Shown here: positions 32,330-42,872 of the stretch, in pieces
Layout of the letters: every line of letters begins with the position of its first letter
Numbering within the stretch: position 1 is the stretch's first letter
Assembly: GCA_014905825.1 (NCBI GenBank)
Contig: JACGCN010000005.1
Span: 1,612,001-1,676,000 of the forward strand
DNA: 64,000 bases
DNA from: Lyophyllum atratum
Taxonomy: Eukaryota; Basidiomycota; Agaricomycetes; Agaricales; Lyophyllaceae
Reading direction: 5' to 3'
Position numbers and translations under genes: made by a program
The notes under the pieces: model-generated
The model's database searches: none
The model's input: the letters and a program-made list of their open reading frames with translations, nothing else
What the model was told of the DNA's origin: nothing

Positions 32330-33742
32330 TCAATTCAAATCGAAAAGGAGGTCATCCTCGCCATTTGGAATACGGTGACGTTGAGCGAACTCTCGCTGGC
32401 GAGCGGCCCATGCACGTGTGATGGCCGCTGGGATAACCAGTTCGAGCCGGCGCCAATAAATCAAGAAGCAGAGGGAAGTCCAACCCCCAATCTTCATAAT
32501 GATCTCCGGTGCGACACCCAAGGTGAGTAGCATGAGAGAACCACCAATACGATAGCTGTGACCAAATACTGCGTCCAAACTCGCCGAGCGATAGATGTCG
32601 CCCGTGACTTTCAGGAAGTGATCGCGCGTCAATGGTGACCAGGAATCACCTTCGCAGAAAGCGAAGAGGGGAGCGTTGGAGTCTGTGATGTTGCTCAGTG
32701 ATAGATGATGCAGTATGGCCGTGACGGGGCAGAGGATGTCGTCAGTGGAAGTCAGAATGCAGTCACCCCCGCGAATGCCGGTCGTCTTCGTCCAAGGTAG
32801 GTGGAATGAAATAACATGATGGTTATTGACAATTGAGTGGGAGAAATTTGCCTGGCGAGTAACATTCCGTGCGGGCAAGAAAGACGACCGAGAACGGAGG
32901 AGGAGTTCACCAAGTCGACGGCAGCCCCAAAATGCTGTAAGGCCCGCCGCCCAAATTGCGGCGTGGGCAGGGACCGCAAGATCGAGCTCGGAATGTAGGT
33001 GACGAAGGTGGTCTCTGGTAATAGGGCCACGAGGGGGACGTTTGAAAGGCACACCTTGGATATCTGCAGACTTCTGGAGTGAAGTAATCCACCAATCGCG
33101 GCCATGCCAATCCGCCCGGTTATATAAGTGCCACAAACGAAGGCCGTTAAGCCAGTTGCGAATACAATCACCTGTACACTTCCCAATTGAATCAGCGATG
33201 AAAGCAGACAGCAGGATGGTGGACGCGGGCATCCGGAGATTTTCTGTAATTTCCTCCCTATCACAGAACTGTGTGAACCGTAACAAACCCGCACCATATG
33301 ATTGACGAGTGCTGTCAGAGGTTGCTAGCAGGAGATTCTCGAAGATTTTACGTTGGAGGCGAGGGGAAATAGACGAGTCGAGTGAGAGTTGAGCATGTTC
33401 AGAATGGGGAGTTGTCCAAAGCAGGACTCGGCGGTCAGCTGGAACGAGTGGGCGAAAAACAGAGTCGATCCAGCGGTTAGCAGGAAGGGGTTTACGGGGT
33501 GAACGGGAAGGTAGAGATTGAGCGGCCGTAGTACGAATAGAGGCTAAATTTTCAGAGGCGTCGGAAGATGGTAGGATGGAACAGAAATTGAGGTCGGAAT
33601 AAGCAGGCGGAGAATGGGATAGGATCGAGGAGGGGGTTTCTGACCCGGGTCTGCGTGGAAGGGGAGGATCCATAATAAACACCCCAAAACCCAAGTCAAC
33701 GACTTCACATGAAGCCGTGTGCCTAGTACTGTTGTCACTCAT
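32330..33742 (-). CDS. Tyrosine recombinase of the Ngaro-like element
   Basis: Encodes the site-specific recombinase thought to insert the element's circular double-stranded DNA intermediate. The N-terminal half carries a helical core-binding region (SDSTRQSYGAGLLRFTQFCD). The catalytic half has the first Arg in AFWGCRRLGELLLR, the HxxR box in FGHSYRIGGSLML, and a probable nucleophile Tyr in CFLIYWRRLEL. An upstream in-frame Met at 33859 exists, but 33742 (MSDNSTRH) is preferred. Its ATG overlaps the stop of the RNase H frame in the octamer ATGAGTGA, a stop-restart arrangement. The protein ends GEDDLLFDLN. It appears intact. Confidence 0.88.
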   Translation of the reverse strand: MSDNSTRHTASCEVVDLGFGVFIMDPPLPRRPGSETPSSILSHSPPAYSDLNFCSILPSSDASENLASIRTTAAQSLPSRSPRKPLPANRWIDSVFRPLVPADRRVLLWTTPHSEHAQLSLDSSISPRLQRKIFENLLLATSDSTRQSYGAGLLRFTQFCDREEITENLRMPASTILLSAFIADSIGKCTGDCIRNWLNGLRLWHLYNRADWHGRDWWITSLQKSADIQGVPFKRPPRGPITRDHLRHLHSELDLAVPAHAAIWAAGLTAFWGCRRLGELLLRSRSSFLPARNVTRQANFSHSIVNNHHVISFHLPWTKTTGIRGGDCILTSTDDILCPVTAILHHLSLSNITDSNAPLFAFCEGDSWSPLTRDHFLKVTGDIYRSASLDAVFGHSYRIGGSLMLLTLGVAPEIIMKIGGWTSLCFLIYWRRLELVIPAAITRAWAARQREFAQRHRIPNGEDDLLFDLN

Positions 33743-35960
33743 CAATGAAAATATTGATGAGTTCATGCGGAATGTTAAAAAACCGCGGAAGAAGTTCGAG
33801 AAGAGGAGAACCCGAGTCTCCACGCGAGATCGGGTCAGCAGGATTGAGAGCAGATTCAATATACAGGAATTCGGGATGGATGAGAGCCTCAGCTAGAACG
33901 GAATAAGACCGACGCACGCTAAGGTTGATAGCGATGTTCCGGCTACGACTCTTGATGTGCGCACCAATTGCGCCATTGTTATCGGAGTAAACCACAACGC
34001 GTTGTTCGTGGAACCCCAGCTGTTTCAAGAAAAGGAATGCGAGTTCGATCGCAAGAGTCTCCAGCCAGCAGATGTCACGCCCGGGACGCTTCCAGTCCGG
34101 AGCGAGTTGAAATGCATGCCAGTACGGGCCGATAATAATACCAATGCCCCAGGAGGTGGATGCGTCGACGTACACCTTGAAGTCATGGACTGGGCTGAGA
34201 GGCTGCAGTTTGCGAAACGCGGTATGATCTTCCAGACGCTTCTGCCACCAATAAAGCGTGTCGAGGAAGGAGTTAGAGAGACTGTGCTTGACAAAGGCGT
34301 TGTCATGAAAACCTGAGGAGGGAGATGAGAGTAGAGAATACGAAATGGATCATGTACGAACCCGACATGAAGTTCGAGAGTACAGGGAGGTGGGAAGAAC
34401 CCTCTGGGAATACAAAGCAGACATGCACAAGAGTGCCGTGGATTTGCTGGATCTCGCGGAGCGTGAAACGCTCCCCCTTGAAATCAGCTGAGAGCATCGA
34501 AACGACGCGATGGAGATACTTCACTCTTTTCTTCTCGGGTAATGAGACCCTGTGGAGTGTCAGATCCCATTCAAAACCAATAAAAGTTGTGGTTGAGAGG
34601 AATCTCGTCCCCGTCTTCTCTGGATGCCAAGGAATATTCAAGACCTCTACGAGGGCCATAGAAGTCTCGTGGTTGTGGGAGTATGAGAATACGCCGTCTG
34701 AGAAGCGGCCGAGTGGGTTAGGATAACGGAAATTCTGGATGTCGTCCTCATACTTGAACAGGCGGTTTTCCGCTCGAGATTCCGCCTGCCAAATATCGAC
34801 AAGTGCGTTACCAATCTGTCCAGCATTGCTACTGGCCGGACGAGCTCCGAACGGATGGACGTGATCAATGTAGAATCCGCCCTCAAAGGAAGCGACGAGG
34901 TACGGCTTGTGATTGGGAAGAGCGGGACAAGTACGATGGAAAGCTTTGATATCAAAAGCAATTCCCTGAGTGCCAGGAGGAGCGTCGGCGACCTTAAGGA
35001 GTGGAAGTGTGAGAATGTGAGAATGCGAAAGATGAGAATGAGGGTGAGGGATGAAACAGGAGCATGCAAGAGACGGGAGGAAGTAGTGAGTGAAGAGAAA
35101 GCAGTATCAGTGGGAAGGGGGAGGGGAAGCAGGGAGTGGGAGTAGAGAGTAAGGAGTAGGGAGTGGGAGTAGGGAGTGGAGAATAAGGAGTAGGGAGAGG
35201 GAGTGGGAGTAGGGAGAGGGAGTAGGGAGTGGGAGTAGGGAGTGGGAGTAGGGAGTAGGGAGTGGGAGTAGGGAGTAGGAGTAGAGAGTGGGAGTAGGGA
35301 GTAGGGAGTTAGGAGAGCAAGGAAGCGAAAACAAGCGAAGAGAGAGAAGAAGGCAGAAGGAGGAGATGGAGAAACACTCACCGCAGCTGCAACTTTCAAA
35401 GCCATATCAAAAGAGGTCGGGAAATCGTCCTTCGCGATGAAGCTGTTGATCGCGGGCATACCAGAAACCGGGTCGGATTTCGACAGGTTACGGCACACGC
35501 GATACTTCTGAGCAACACCTGGACCACCAATCTGCTCAGAGATGAGGAAAGGGGAACTATGAACAGGTCCGCGAAGAATACGTTCGACGTCCTCCAGGGA
35601 GAATGGTCCTGACATGCGTCCGGCAGCAAGCTCAGTATCAATATACGCCCGGACAACCTCAGGGAATTCGTGAACTGAGCGGTGGTTCGGAATGATGATA
35701 GATCTCTCAAGTCTAGGAAGGTCGCGACCGAGAGGGAAGCCGTGTTCAAGATTAGTGATGAGGCGGGGATAAAACTCTGTAAGGTTATGAGTCAGGAGCA
35801 TGTCACGGAAGCCGGTGGTGTTGTAGGGGTGGACTACACGTTCGAATAATTCTATGTCGTGTGACGATGCGTTTGGGGGTCGAGGGCGAATGAGTGTCTT
35901 TTCTGTCAGATCGGGATAAGCCAAAGGAGTGTGGAGTATAAAAGAGCGTGAAGGAGGTTC
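33735..35960 (-). CDS. Reverse transcriptase-RNase H of the Ngaro-like element (two introns)
   Basis: The RT N-terminal part (YPDLTEKTLIRPRPPNAS, HGFPLGRDLPRLERSIIIPN, SPFLISEQIG and VCRNLSKSDPVSGMPAINSF) ends at 35382. A 389-bp intron (34993-35381) follows. The second exon (34992-34362) holds GIAFDIKAFHRTC, the catalytic YEDD in LFKYEDDIQNF, and the thumb region HPEKTGTRF. A 49-bp intron (34313-34361) leads to the RNase H exon with YVDASTSWGIG, ETLAIELAF, VYSDNNGAIGA and NPADPISRG. The stop is at 33735-33737. The frame is open upstream to an ATG at 36419, overlapping gag by about 450 bp. The true start is unclear, and frameshift, splicing or reinitiation are possible. No methyltransferase domain follows, which fits Ngaro rather than DIRS. 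Confidence 0.85.
34993..35381 (-). other. Intron in the RT frame, filled by a GGGAGT minisatellite
   Basis: Donor GTGAGT follows the exon end GCAGCTGCG and acceptor TTAAG precedes GTCGCCGAC; joining them keeps the RT frame. The middle (about 35131-35310) is a G-rich tandem repeat on the plus strand, so the pre-mRNA is pyrimidine-rich there. Confidence 0.75.
35131..35310. repeat. GGGAGTGGGAGTA-type minisatellite
   Basis: About 180 bp of imperfect 6-12 bp units made of GGGAGT, GGGAGTA and GTAGGGAGT. There are many regularly spaced GGG triplets on the plus strand, giving strong G-quadruplex potential on the template strand of the element. Confidence 0.85.
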
Positions 35961-35973
35961 GAAGGAACCATCC

Positions 35974-37401
35974 TCAAGCGCGGATGCGCGAGTCAGAGAC
36001 GCGCCCGCAGGTGGGGTCTCTGGTAAGGGCGGCGTGCTCCCCGCCGCACAAGGTACAGGCATGGATGGCGTCTGTGCCATGGCGGTTGTCACAAGGGCGG
36101 GAGAGATTCCAAATGACACAGAGACGCTTTGGAGTGGTCCCCTTGAAGTTTCGGACGGTGCAGATGCTGTTGTCCGACAACCGCGAGAAGAGTTGCTTTC
36201 CGTCCTCGAAAGCGACGGTAGCGGTGGGGTGGTCACGGTAGCGGTGGCCTCGACCACAGATGAGACAAGTTGCCGCGGAGTCACGAGTGGAGGGGGTCGT
36301 CTCCTCACGGGAGGAGGAGACGTCCGATCGAAAGGACTGGCGAGGCTGCTTGACATTCCGATTGTCAGCCTCCGCAGGTCGCTTGGAGGAAGACGCGGCT
36401 GCAAGCACCGGCTTCGCATGTTGGATCATCTTCACCTCGAGGGCGTAGACATCCCAACTAAAGAGAATACCCTGTAAAATCTCCCGGCGTGCCCGGAGCT
36501 CAAAACTATACCAGGAGGGGTACGTCTCCTCGAAGTCCTTCAGCTGGTCGAAGAAATTGAAATGCTTCTCGTATTCAGATGCGAAAGTAGGCTTTGAGGT
36601 ACCGTCATCCGCAACGACGGCAGTCTCGGAGACTAGTTTCAAAGCAGCTAGGAAATTCTTGGAGGCCTCCTTGAAGCGCATGGGGGTCAAGCACGTGTGC
36701 TTGTCATCGCTGCCCCAGAGAGCTATCATCTTGGGCAGGTCCAGGAGCTGTACCTTCTCCGCAGAAAGCGTGTCGTCAATACCAAACGGCCGGAGCATCT
36801 TCGTGTGGACTAGGGAGTGAGAATGGGTGACTGCTTCGATATGCTCGTTAGTGAAGAAATTGAGCGGGGGGCAAGCCCCATTCTTCATGCCCAACAGATA
36901 TATTGAGGGGATGGTGACCGCCTCGGCGCGTGCCATAACGCGAGGGATGGGATTGGTGAGCCGCATGGAACCCAGGAGTTTGTTCCGGATCGAGGAGGCT
37001 TCCTTTTCAGTCGCCTTCTCCGCAAGCCTCTCCGAATCCGCTGCAGTCTTGATAGCCAGCCGTTCCTTGGCGATGGCCCGGGCCAAACCGACAGGTAAAG
37101 GTTGCATAGATTGACAAACCTGCTCGCTCGTGACAAGCTCCATGAATTCGGCGCGTGAGTACGCATACAGAGGCTGCATAGGTGGGCCGACATCAAGATC
37201 AGCAGGCCTAGGGACCGGGGCATATCTGACAGCTATAGTCTGCGCCAGGCTCGCGTTGTTCGCCCGCTCAATACCTACATTGGCGGCGATACGCGTGATT
37301 AGGGGTAACTCAATCCGCGCGAGAAATGGGAGGTCCTCGAGAAATGGATCGAAGTCGAAGTCCTCGGGTATGGGCCCTGGGACTTGGGCGTTTGGTAACA
37401 T
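35974..37401 (-). CDS. Gag-like protein of the Ngaro-like element
   Basis: The first ORF of the element, 475 residues, beginning 28 bp inside repeat A1. The N-terminal two thirds is helical and charged, without a recognisable domain. The C-terminal third is basic, followed by Cys/His clusters resembling degenerate zinc knuckles: CLICGRGHRYRDHP and HACTLCGGEHAALTRDPTC. A nucleic-acid-packaging role is inferred from position and these clusters. The last 450 bp overlap the open frame upstream of RT. Confidence 0.75.
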   Translation of the reverse strand: MLPNAQVPGPIPEDFDFDPFLEDLPFLARIELPLITRIAANVGIERANNASLAQTIAVRYAPVPRPADLDVGPPMQPLYAYSRAEFMELVTSEQVCQSMQPLPVGLARAIAKERLAIKTAADSERLAEKATEKEASSIRNKLLGSMRLTNPIPRVMARAEAVTIPSIYLLGMKNGACPPLNFFTNEHIEAVTHSHSLVHTKMLRPFGIDDTLSAEKVQLLDLPKMIALWGSDDKHTCLTPMRFKEASKNFLAALKLVSETAVVADDGTSKPTFASEYEKHFNFFDQLKDFEETYPSWYSFELRARREILQGILFSWDVYALEVKMIQHAKPVLAAASSSKRPAEADNRNVKQPRQSFRSDVSSSREETTPSTRDSAATCLICGRGHRYRDHPTATVAFEDGKQLFSRLSDNSICTVRNFKGTTPKRLCVIWNLSRPCDNRHGTDAIHACTLCGGEHAALTRDPTCGRVSDSRIRA

Positions 37402-37429
37402 GTTTAAGGCAGCGGATTTGGAGATATAC

Positions 37430-37522
37430 TCGACGAGCTAGAATGGCGCGACTGAGAAGAGTGCCTTCAAAGTCGCGCACGCGCCGCCAACTAGGATCAT
37501 GCTGAGTCAGCCAGTTGGCGGA
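37430..37522 (-). repeat. Split direct repeat A1 (5' end of element)
   Basis: 93 bp, identical by eye to 31602-31694. Its outer edge lies four bases before the pol eta ATG (37526). It also contains an ATG at 37499 in frame with pol eta. Confidence 0.9.
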
Positions 37523-37525
37523 GAG

Positions 37526-40092
37526 ATGTCACTCTCCGCACATATAGAGACACACTGGAAAGGGAAAGGGAAGGCCACGGACCAAGACTTCGAGGATCTC
37601 AATCCCACCATCACATATCGGCATCTCTATGCCCAGAATCTCGGGATCCGCGACCCCTTACGCGTCATTGCCCTCTGCGACAGCGATGCCTTCTACGCTG
37701 CCTGTGAGATGGTCCGCCTCGGAACGGACAAGAACACGCCACTTGTCGTGCTACAGTGGGACGCGATGATCGCTATAAACTACCCCGCAAGGAAGTTCGG
37801 AATCTCAAGGATGAAGAAGTATAACCTCAAGGAACTCCAGGAGAAGCACCCGGAACTGATAATTGTGCATGTTGCAACGTATAAGGAGGGGCAAAGCGAG
37901 CCTGGGTATTGGGATGATGTGGATACGATGACACATAAGGTCGGTCTGGTTTATGGGTTGTGATATTGTACTCACCCCTCATTCATGTCTGTTGCTGCAG
38001 GTGTCCTTGGATTATTATCGGAGAGAGAGCTTGAAGATTGCTGCTATGTTCAAGGAGTGTTTGCCTGGTTGCGAAATCGGTGAGTGCGTCTTTGTCGTTC
38101 CTTACATCACGTTGAAAGCTGACTTTGCGGTGTTTAGAGAAAGCTTCCATTGACGAGGCCTTTTTTGACTTTACAAAACTCGTCCGCGAAATTATTTTGG
38201 AGAGATACCCGTATCTCGCACAGGTCCCGTCAGATGCGCCGAACGGCGTCGATACCCCTTTACCTCCACCGCCGCCTATATTATGGGACGACGTGGGGTA
38301 TGTGATACCTGTCAACCCAGCTCCACCTGAGGAAGAGCAGGCGGAAGGCGCCTCTGCCAATCAGGAAGTTTCACTTCCGGCAGAGGTTCAAGAGGAAGAT
38401 CCACCCACAACATGGCACGATGTCGCATTATCCATTGGCGCAGAGATAATCGGTAAGGCAAGGAAGCATGTTCTAGAAGAACTTGGCTACTCGACGTCCG
38501 CGGTAAGATAATCTGGTTGCTCTTGCAAGTGGTTCTCATATAAGCATAGGGCATTGCGAGAAATAAGTTTTTAGCGAAGGTACATTTCCATTCTGCTTTG
38601 CTGGAATTTTCGTTGAACCATTGGCGTAGCTAACAGCGTCATACAAGAAACCAAATAGTCAGGTACGACGCAGGCAACGCAGGCATCTCCATGACCTCAC
38701 ATCCGTTTAGAGTATCCTAAGAAATGCTGCTATTCCGAGGTATCTGCGGCCTCTGCCTTTTCAGAAGGTATGTATCCTTTGCATATGATGTTCATAATAC
38801 CAAACGTCCTTTCAGATCAGGTTTTTAGGTGGAAAACTTGGCACTGCTATCGGGAAAGAATTTGAAGCATCTACTGTTGGAGACCTACTGTATGTCTGAT
38901 GTCGTGATTCACTTTATATGACAGCTGAAGCCATTCCTAAGATCTATCAGTCTAGGTATGCGAAATTCAGGGTCTCTCGTTGCCTTCGGCCTGACAGTGT
39001 CGCAGAGGAAATGCAACGCAAATTTGGAGAGGATTCCATCTGGATATATGAAGTTCTTCGGTATGACATATCTCCTTCGTCAGATGTTCTTATCTTACCT
39101 GTCTTTCATCTGGCAGTGGGATTGACAGATCGGAAGGTCAGTCCATGCACCACTTAGAATACCATGTCCCTCAGCTGACCTCAGGTTCCAAGTAAAAGAG
39201 AAAAAATCGACTCTGAATAAGAGCATGTTGGCGTCCAAAAACCTTCCGAAACCAATCACAAATGCCTCCGACGGCTTCCATTGGATACGAGTCTTGGCTG
39301 CTGAGCTTGCGCTTCGGCTCAACGAAGCACGGGAGACAAGTCCCAATCTGTGGCCTAAGTCTATTGTGCTGCATGCCCGGAAAGGTATATTTACTTTCTT
39401 TACTCACAGTAACGCCATACATCAATGTTCGCCCAGGTTACGAGCCAGGTCGTTCAAAACAGGCTCCCTTTCCTTACATGCGCGAGATCACGGTCGACAC
39501 GATAGCCGCAGCTGGCTCCAAACTTTGGAAGGAACTTGTGGGTAAAGAACTAGCTATGAATGTTACAAACGTTCAGCTAGCATTCACTGGCGTCGAGGGC
39601 GCCGAAGTCGGTCAAAGGAGCATTGAAGGTTTTTTGAAATCTGGTCAGCCTGCCAAGCGACAACGCGGTGAAGATGGCGACGTTGAGGACGTTCGACGCA
39701 TATCTATTGATGGCAGCCTACCCGATGAGAGGAACGACATTTCCACGACTACGATTAACATGGTACCGCCAGCAAATCAGTCACCCGATGCACACGGCCA
39801 CTCTTTCGTCTGCTCCAGATGCGGTAAGACAATCACCATACCTTCTCCGACGACATCATCTATCGATGGCGAGGAGCAACTAGCGGCTCTGCGGCTTGAA
39901 CATGATGACTTCCATTTTGCTCGAGACTTAGCGAAAGAATCCGCTGGTGGCCTAGTTATATCTGGTCCTTCAAAAGGCACGACAATTAGTGCAAAGCCTA
40001 TTTCGGGGGCTTCGAGGGGATCTCCTAAAAAGAAGAGACGGAAAGAGCAACCAGGTTCGGGTATCGAGAAATTCTTCGGCAGGAAAACATAG
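37526..40092 (+). CDS. RAD30: DNA polymerase eta (Y family), RAD30-like
   Basis: A translesion polymerase that copies past UV photoproducts. The start MSLSAHIETH at 37526 is preferred; an in-frame ATG at 37499 lies in the transposon repeat. The catalytic Asp is in IALCDSDAFYAACE and the Asp-Glu pair is in SIDEAFFDFTKLV. The thumb and little-finger regions follow, with KKSTLNKSMLASKNLPKP and FHWIRVLAAELALRLNEA. The C-terminus has a ubiquitin-binding zinc finger (FVCSRCGKTI with EHDDFHFARDLAKE) and a basic stretch KKKRRK. It ends in a PCNA-interaction-like box, SGIEKFFGRKT. Introns are short and joins are in phase. The promoter and 5' UTR have been displaced or replaced by the Ngaro-like element. 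Confidence 0.92.
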
Positions 40093-40573
40093 GCTGGGCA
40101 CTTGGGGGGGACATATGCAGATCGACTCCGAGCCATTCGTCAGTGCTTCCTGTGAACATGATGGTCGTGAGGATATATATGCAGAAGCGAATACTCATGT
40201 CAATGGGTTTCAGATTTTAATAACATCTGTCGGTGTCGTCCATGCACATCATTGATAGCACCAGGTCCACAAGGCTGCCCAAGGACTTGGCAATAGGATG
40301 GCCAGTAAATACACGTAAACATGCATCTTCTTGAATCAACTGATCATGGTGCATCTGTCGTGGACGCCTCTCTTCCTTGAGTCCCTTGACGTTCCTCCAG
40401 TCAGGCCGTTCCTCGCCTCTTTCGTTCTTTCTGGACTGGTTCCCTCTGTGTCTCCAGCAGATACAGCATTTATTCAAGACCCCAGCGCAGGACGGCATCT
40501 CATTTACGCTCCAGCAGCGTTCTTTCAGTTTAACGACACCACTCTCATTAATTTCGCGTTCTCGTAATCAAGA
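40093..40573. other. Intergenic, no supported gene
   Basis: 480 bp between pol eta and the receptor gene. Short frames only; presumed 3' UTR and promoter. Confidence 0.6.
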
Positions 40574-42872
40574 ATGTCTGAGCCACGCTTTGTGCCCTTA
40601 CTTAAGAGTGAACTTGGAGGAGCAGTTGTACGTGTGATTCGTCAATTGTTGCTTTCGCTAACAGTTTCTAATCTATGATTTAGGCGGTTAACGTGTTCGC
40701 TCTGCTTTCTACGTTCGCTCTCGTCTCTGTTGCATGCCGCGCAATCTGGATAGGCATCCGTCAGAAGCTGTCGCCCGGATCTTCTGAGCCTCGAGAGTAT
40801 ATCTTTTTCAACACACAACTAGGTCATTATGCCGCGTGTTTGCTCATCGCGAATACCTTCGTTGGCATAGCTGGTTTGATTGGGATTCGCTGGACCGCCG
40901 AAAAAGGTATTACTGAAGGTTCGTCACGTCGTCTTTCAATTGAAAAGGCCCATCTAACATCAGCTAAGGTGGACTATGTACACTGCAAGGTAGCGTTGAA
41001 TAACCTCGGTCTTGATGTTTTGATTACTAGACCTCAACAACTACAGCCGTCGTGATGCAAATCGGCAACTGGTCTACTGCTTACTTCACCGTCAGTATTG
41101 CGGTCCATACATTCAATTCTCTAGTGTTACAACGACGGCAATCTGTTCTCGTTGCTGGGATCACTATCAGCATTGGCTGGATATCTGCTGCGATTCTAGG
41201 TAATAGTGACCTTGTCCTCGGCACTACCTGCGCTGATATACCTCTGAACCCCATTAGCCGCAGGCCCTTTTGTTGACCCCAAGCAGTATAAATTTGGGCC
41301 CGCTTACGGCGCAGCTGGCCTTTCTTGTGGCATCACCCCGGTCTACCTGAAGGCGCAGTTCTTTTTCCATCTTTTCCCGGTATACTCTCTCAGGTTTCTC
41401 TTGACTGTATTTTTCTCATTCTGAGACACAGATCTTTGTGGCTTCGGTGTTCTCGGCCATTCTGTACTCGCTCATTTTCCTCGTTCTCCGGGGTACATTG
41501 AATATCAGGGGTGGGATTAAGCTCACTTTGGATCCTCATCAGCGCTGGGTGTCTGGAAAAGTGACAGAAAATTACCATCGCTTTGTTGCTCGTATTGCAA
41601 GGAGCATGTTGTGGTAAAGCACATCCCTTCCTACATGCCTGATTTAAGACTGATCAGTCTTGATTATAGGTATCCCATTGGTCAGTAGCACAAGTGTTAG
41701 CCAGTTCATGAACCGAATCTGAATCTTGATCTGAATCTTGTTTAGCTTATATCGCTCTCCTTATCCCATACTCTGTGATGCGTTTGCTCGTCATCTCCGG
41801 ATTCTCGGTGGCCTTTGAATCCATGATATTTGCCTATACATGCTGGTTTTTGCTTGGTACGCTCTCATCACTTTTTGCCCATTCTTATCTCACCCACATT
41901 TGCTTAGGCATCGTTAATGTCCTCCTGCTCTATAACACCTTCCGAGTTTTGGAGCCTGCATTCGACACACCATCGCAAAGGGAAAGTTCGTTGAGCTCTG
42001 GATCAGGGGGAATGTTCGTGCGGTATGAACCCTCTCAATCCGTGGAACAAAAACGAACATTAGAGGAAAAGATTGACCGATATCGCTACCCGACCCCTTC
42101 GTACCGATCGCCTACTATTGAATCTTTCGGTCAACTTAGCCCCCAGTCATCTATACGACCATTACTCCCCGCCCACCAGGAGCGAACCGCAAGCGTGCAG
42201 AGCTTCTATAGCTATCCCAGCTCGCCATCGATCGGACGTGCGATCACCCCAGTGAATGAACTACAGCGAACAGTCACACCGCTTGAACCAGCCCATCAGA
42301 AGTTCTTGCCGTCTACAGCACGAGCCCTGGGTGATCATGCTCGTCAAGGTTCGATGGAGTCGTTGGGCCTCTCTGCTGCTCCCCGTCGCACGCGCTCTCC
42401 CGTACTCCATCAGCCTAGCCTGGAGCAGATGCGCATTGTTCACGGTACCTGGTCACCTGTACAGAAGGAACTGCCACGACCACCTTCGACTCAGACTTTT
42501 GGCCGGCGTGATAGCGGCAGTCCAAGGAGCCGCGTCAATGAATTGACTGTAGATTATGACCCAGCTAACTGGGATTCCCGGCGCGCCACTCAGGGATCAA
42601 TCTCACCGAACAATTATGGTCGCCCATTGCTCAGCGCTATAAACTCTGGCTTTCCATCCCCAGGTACCCCGGGATCACCCAGCTCTCCTAGGGCACTTCC
42701 CGCCCTTCCGCGCCACAGTCGCTCCTTCTCGGCCGTTCCCGTCATTTCCTCTCCCCCTACAGGTCGTCAGCGAGCTGTGCTAGTATCAAGGCACGGCTCG
42801 ATCGGCAATACGTCTGAGTTCGTCCATAGTCGCCAGGGCTCCAGCCCAGCCCAGGTATATCATGCTTCTTAG
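40574..42872 (+). CDS. Git3/Gpr1-like seven-transmembrane receptor
   Basis: A fungal G-protein-coupled receptor of the glucose-sensing Git3 type. The start at 40574 gives a short polar N-terminus (MSEPRFVPLLKSELGG). Hydrophobic segments follow across exons: VNVFALLSTFALVSVACRA, YAACLLIANTFVGIAGLIG, TAYFTVSIAVHTF, VLVAGITISIGWISAAIL, ASVFSAILYSLIFLVL, IAYIALLIPYSVMRLLVI and IFAYTCWFLLGIVNVLLLY. The C-terminal tail of about 300 residues is cytoplasmic, Ser/Pro/Arg-rich and probably phosphorylated. In yeast and Schizosaccharomyces such receptors act through a G-alpha protein and adenylate cyclase; ligand and coupling here are inferred. Short introns divide the membrane part, while the tail is one exon. 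Confidence 0.85.

Larger units (their letters stand above)
31094..37522 (-). mobile_element. Ngaro-like tyrosine-recombinase (DIRS-order) retrotransposon, apparently complete
   Basis: A 6429-bp element on the minus strand. It has the split direct repeat plan of Ngaro/PAT-type elements. Read in element direction: repeat A1 (37522-37430), gag-like ORF, RT-RNase H, tyrosine recombinase, repeat B1 (31969-31768), A2 (31694-31602) and B2 (31295-31094). The two A copies (93 bp) look identical, as do the two B copies (202 bp), which implies a young insertion. There are no LTRs and no integrase. RT is split by two spliceosomal-type introns. It lies between the AIF3-like gene (200 bp away) and the pol eta ATG (4 bp away). 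Catalytic residues of RT, RNase H and recombinase are all present. Confidence 0.88.

Noticed and set aside
35991..36419. N-terminal extension of the RT open frame
   Set aside because: Overlaps the gag-like ORF on the same strand and looks like low-complexity Ser/Pro shadow sequence; kept out of the RT call.
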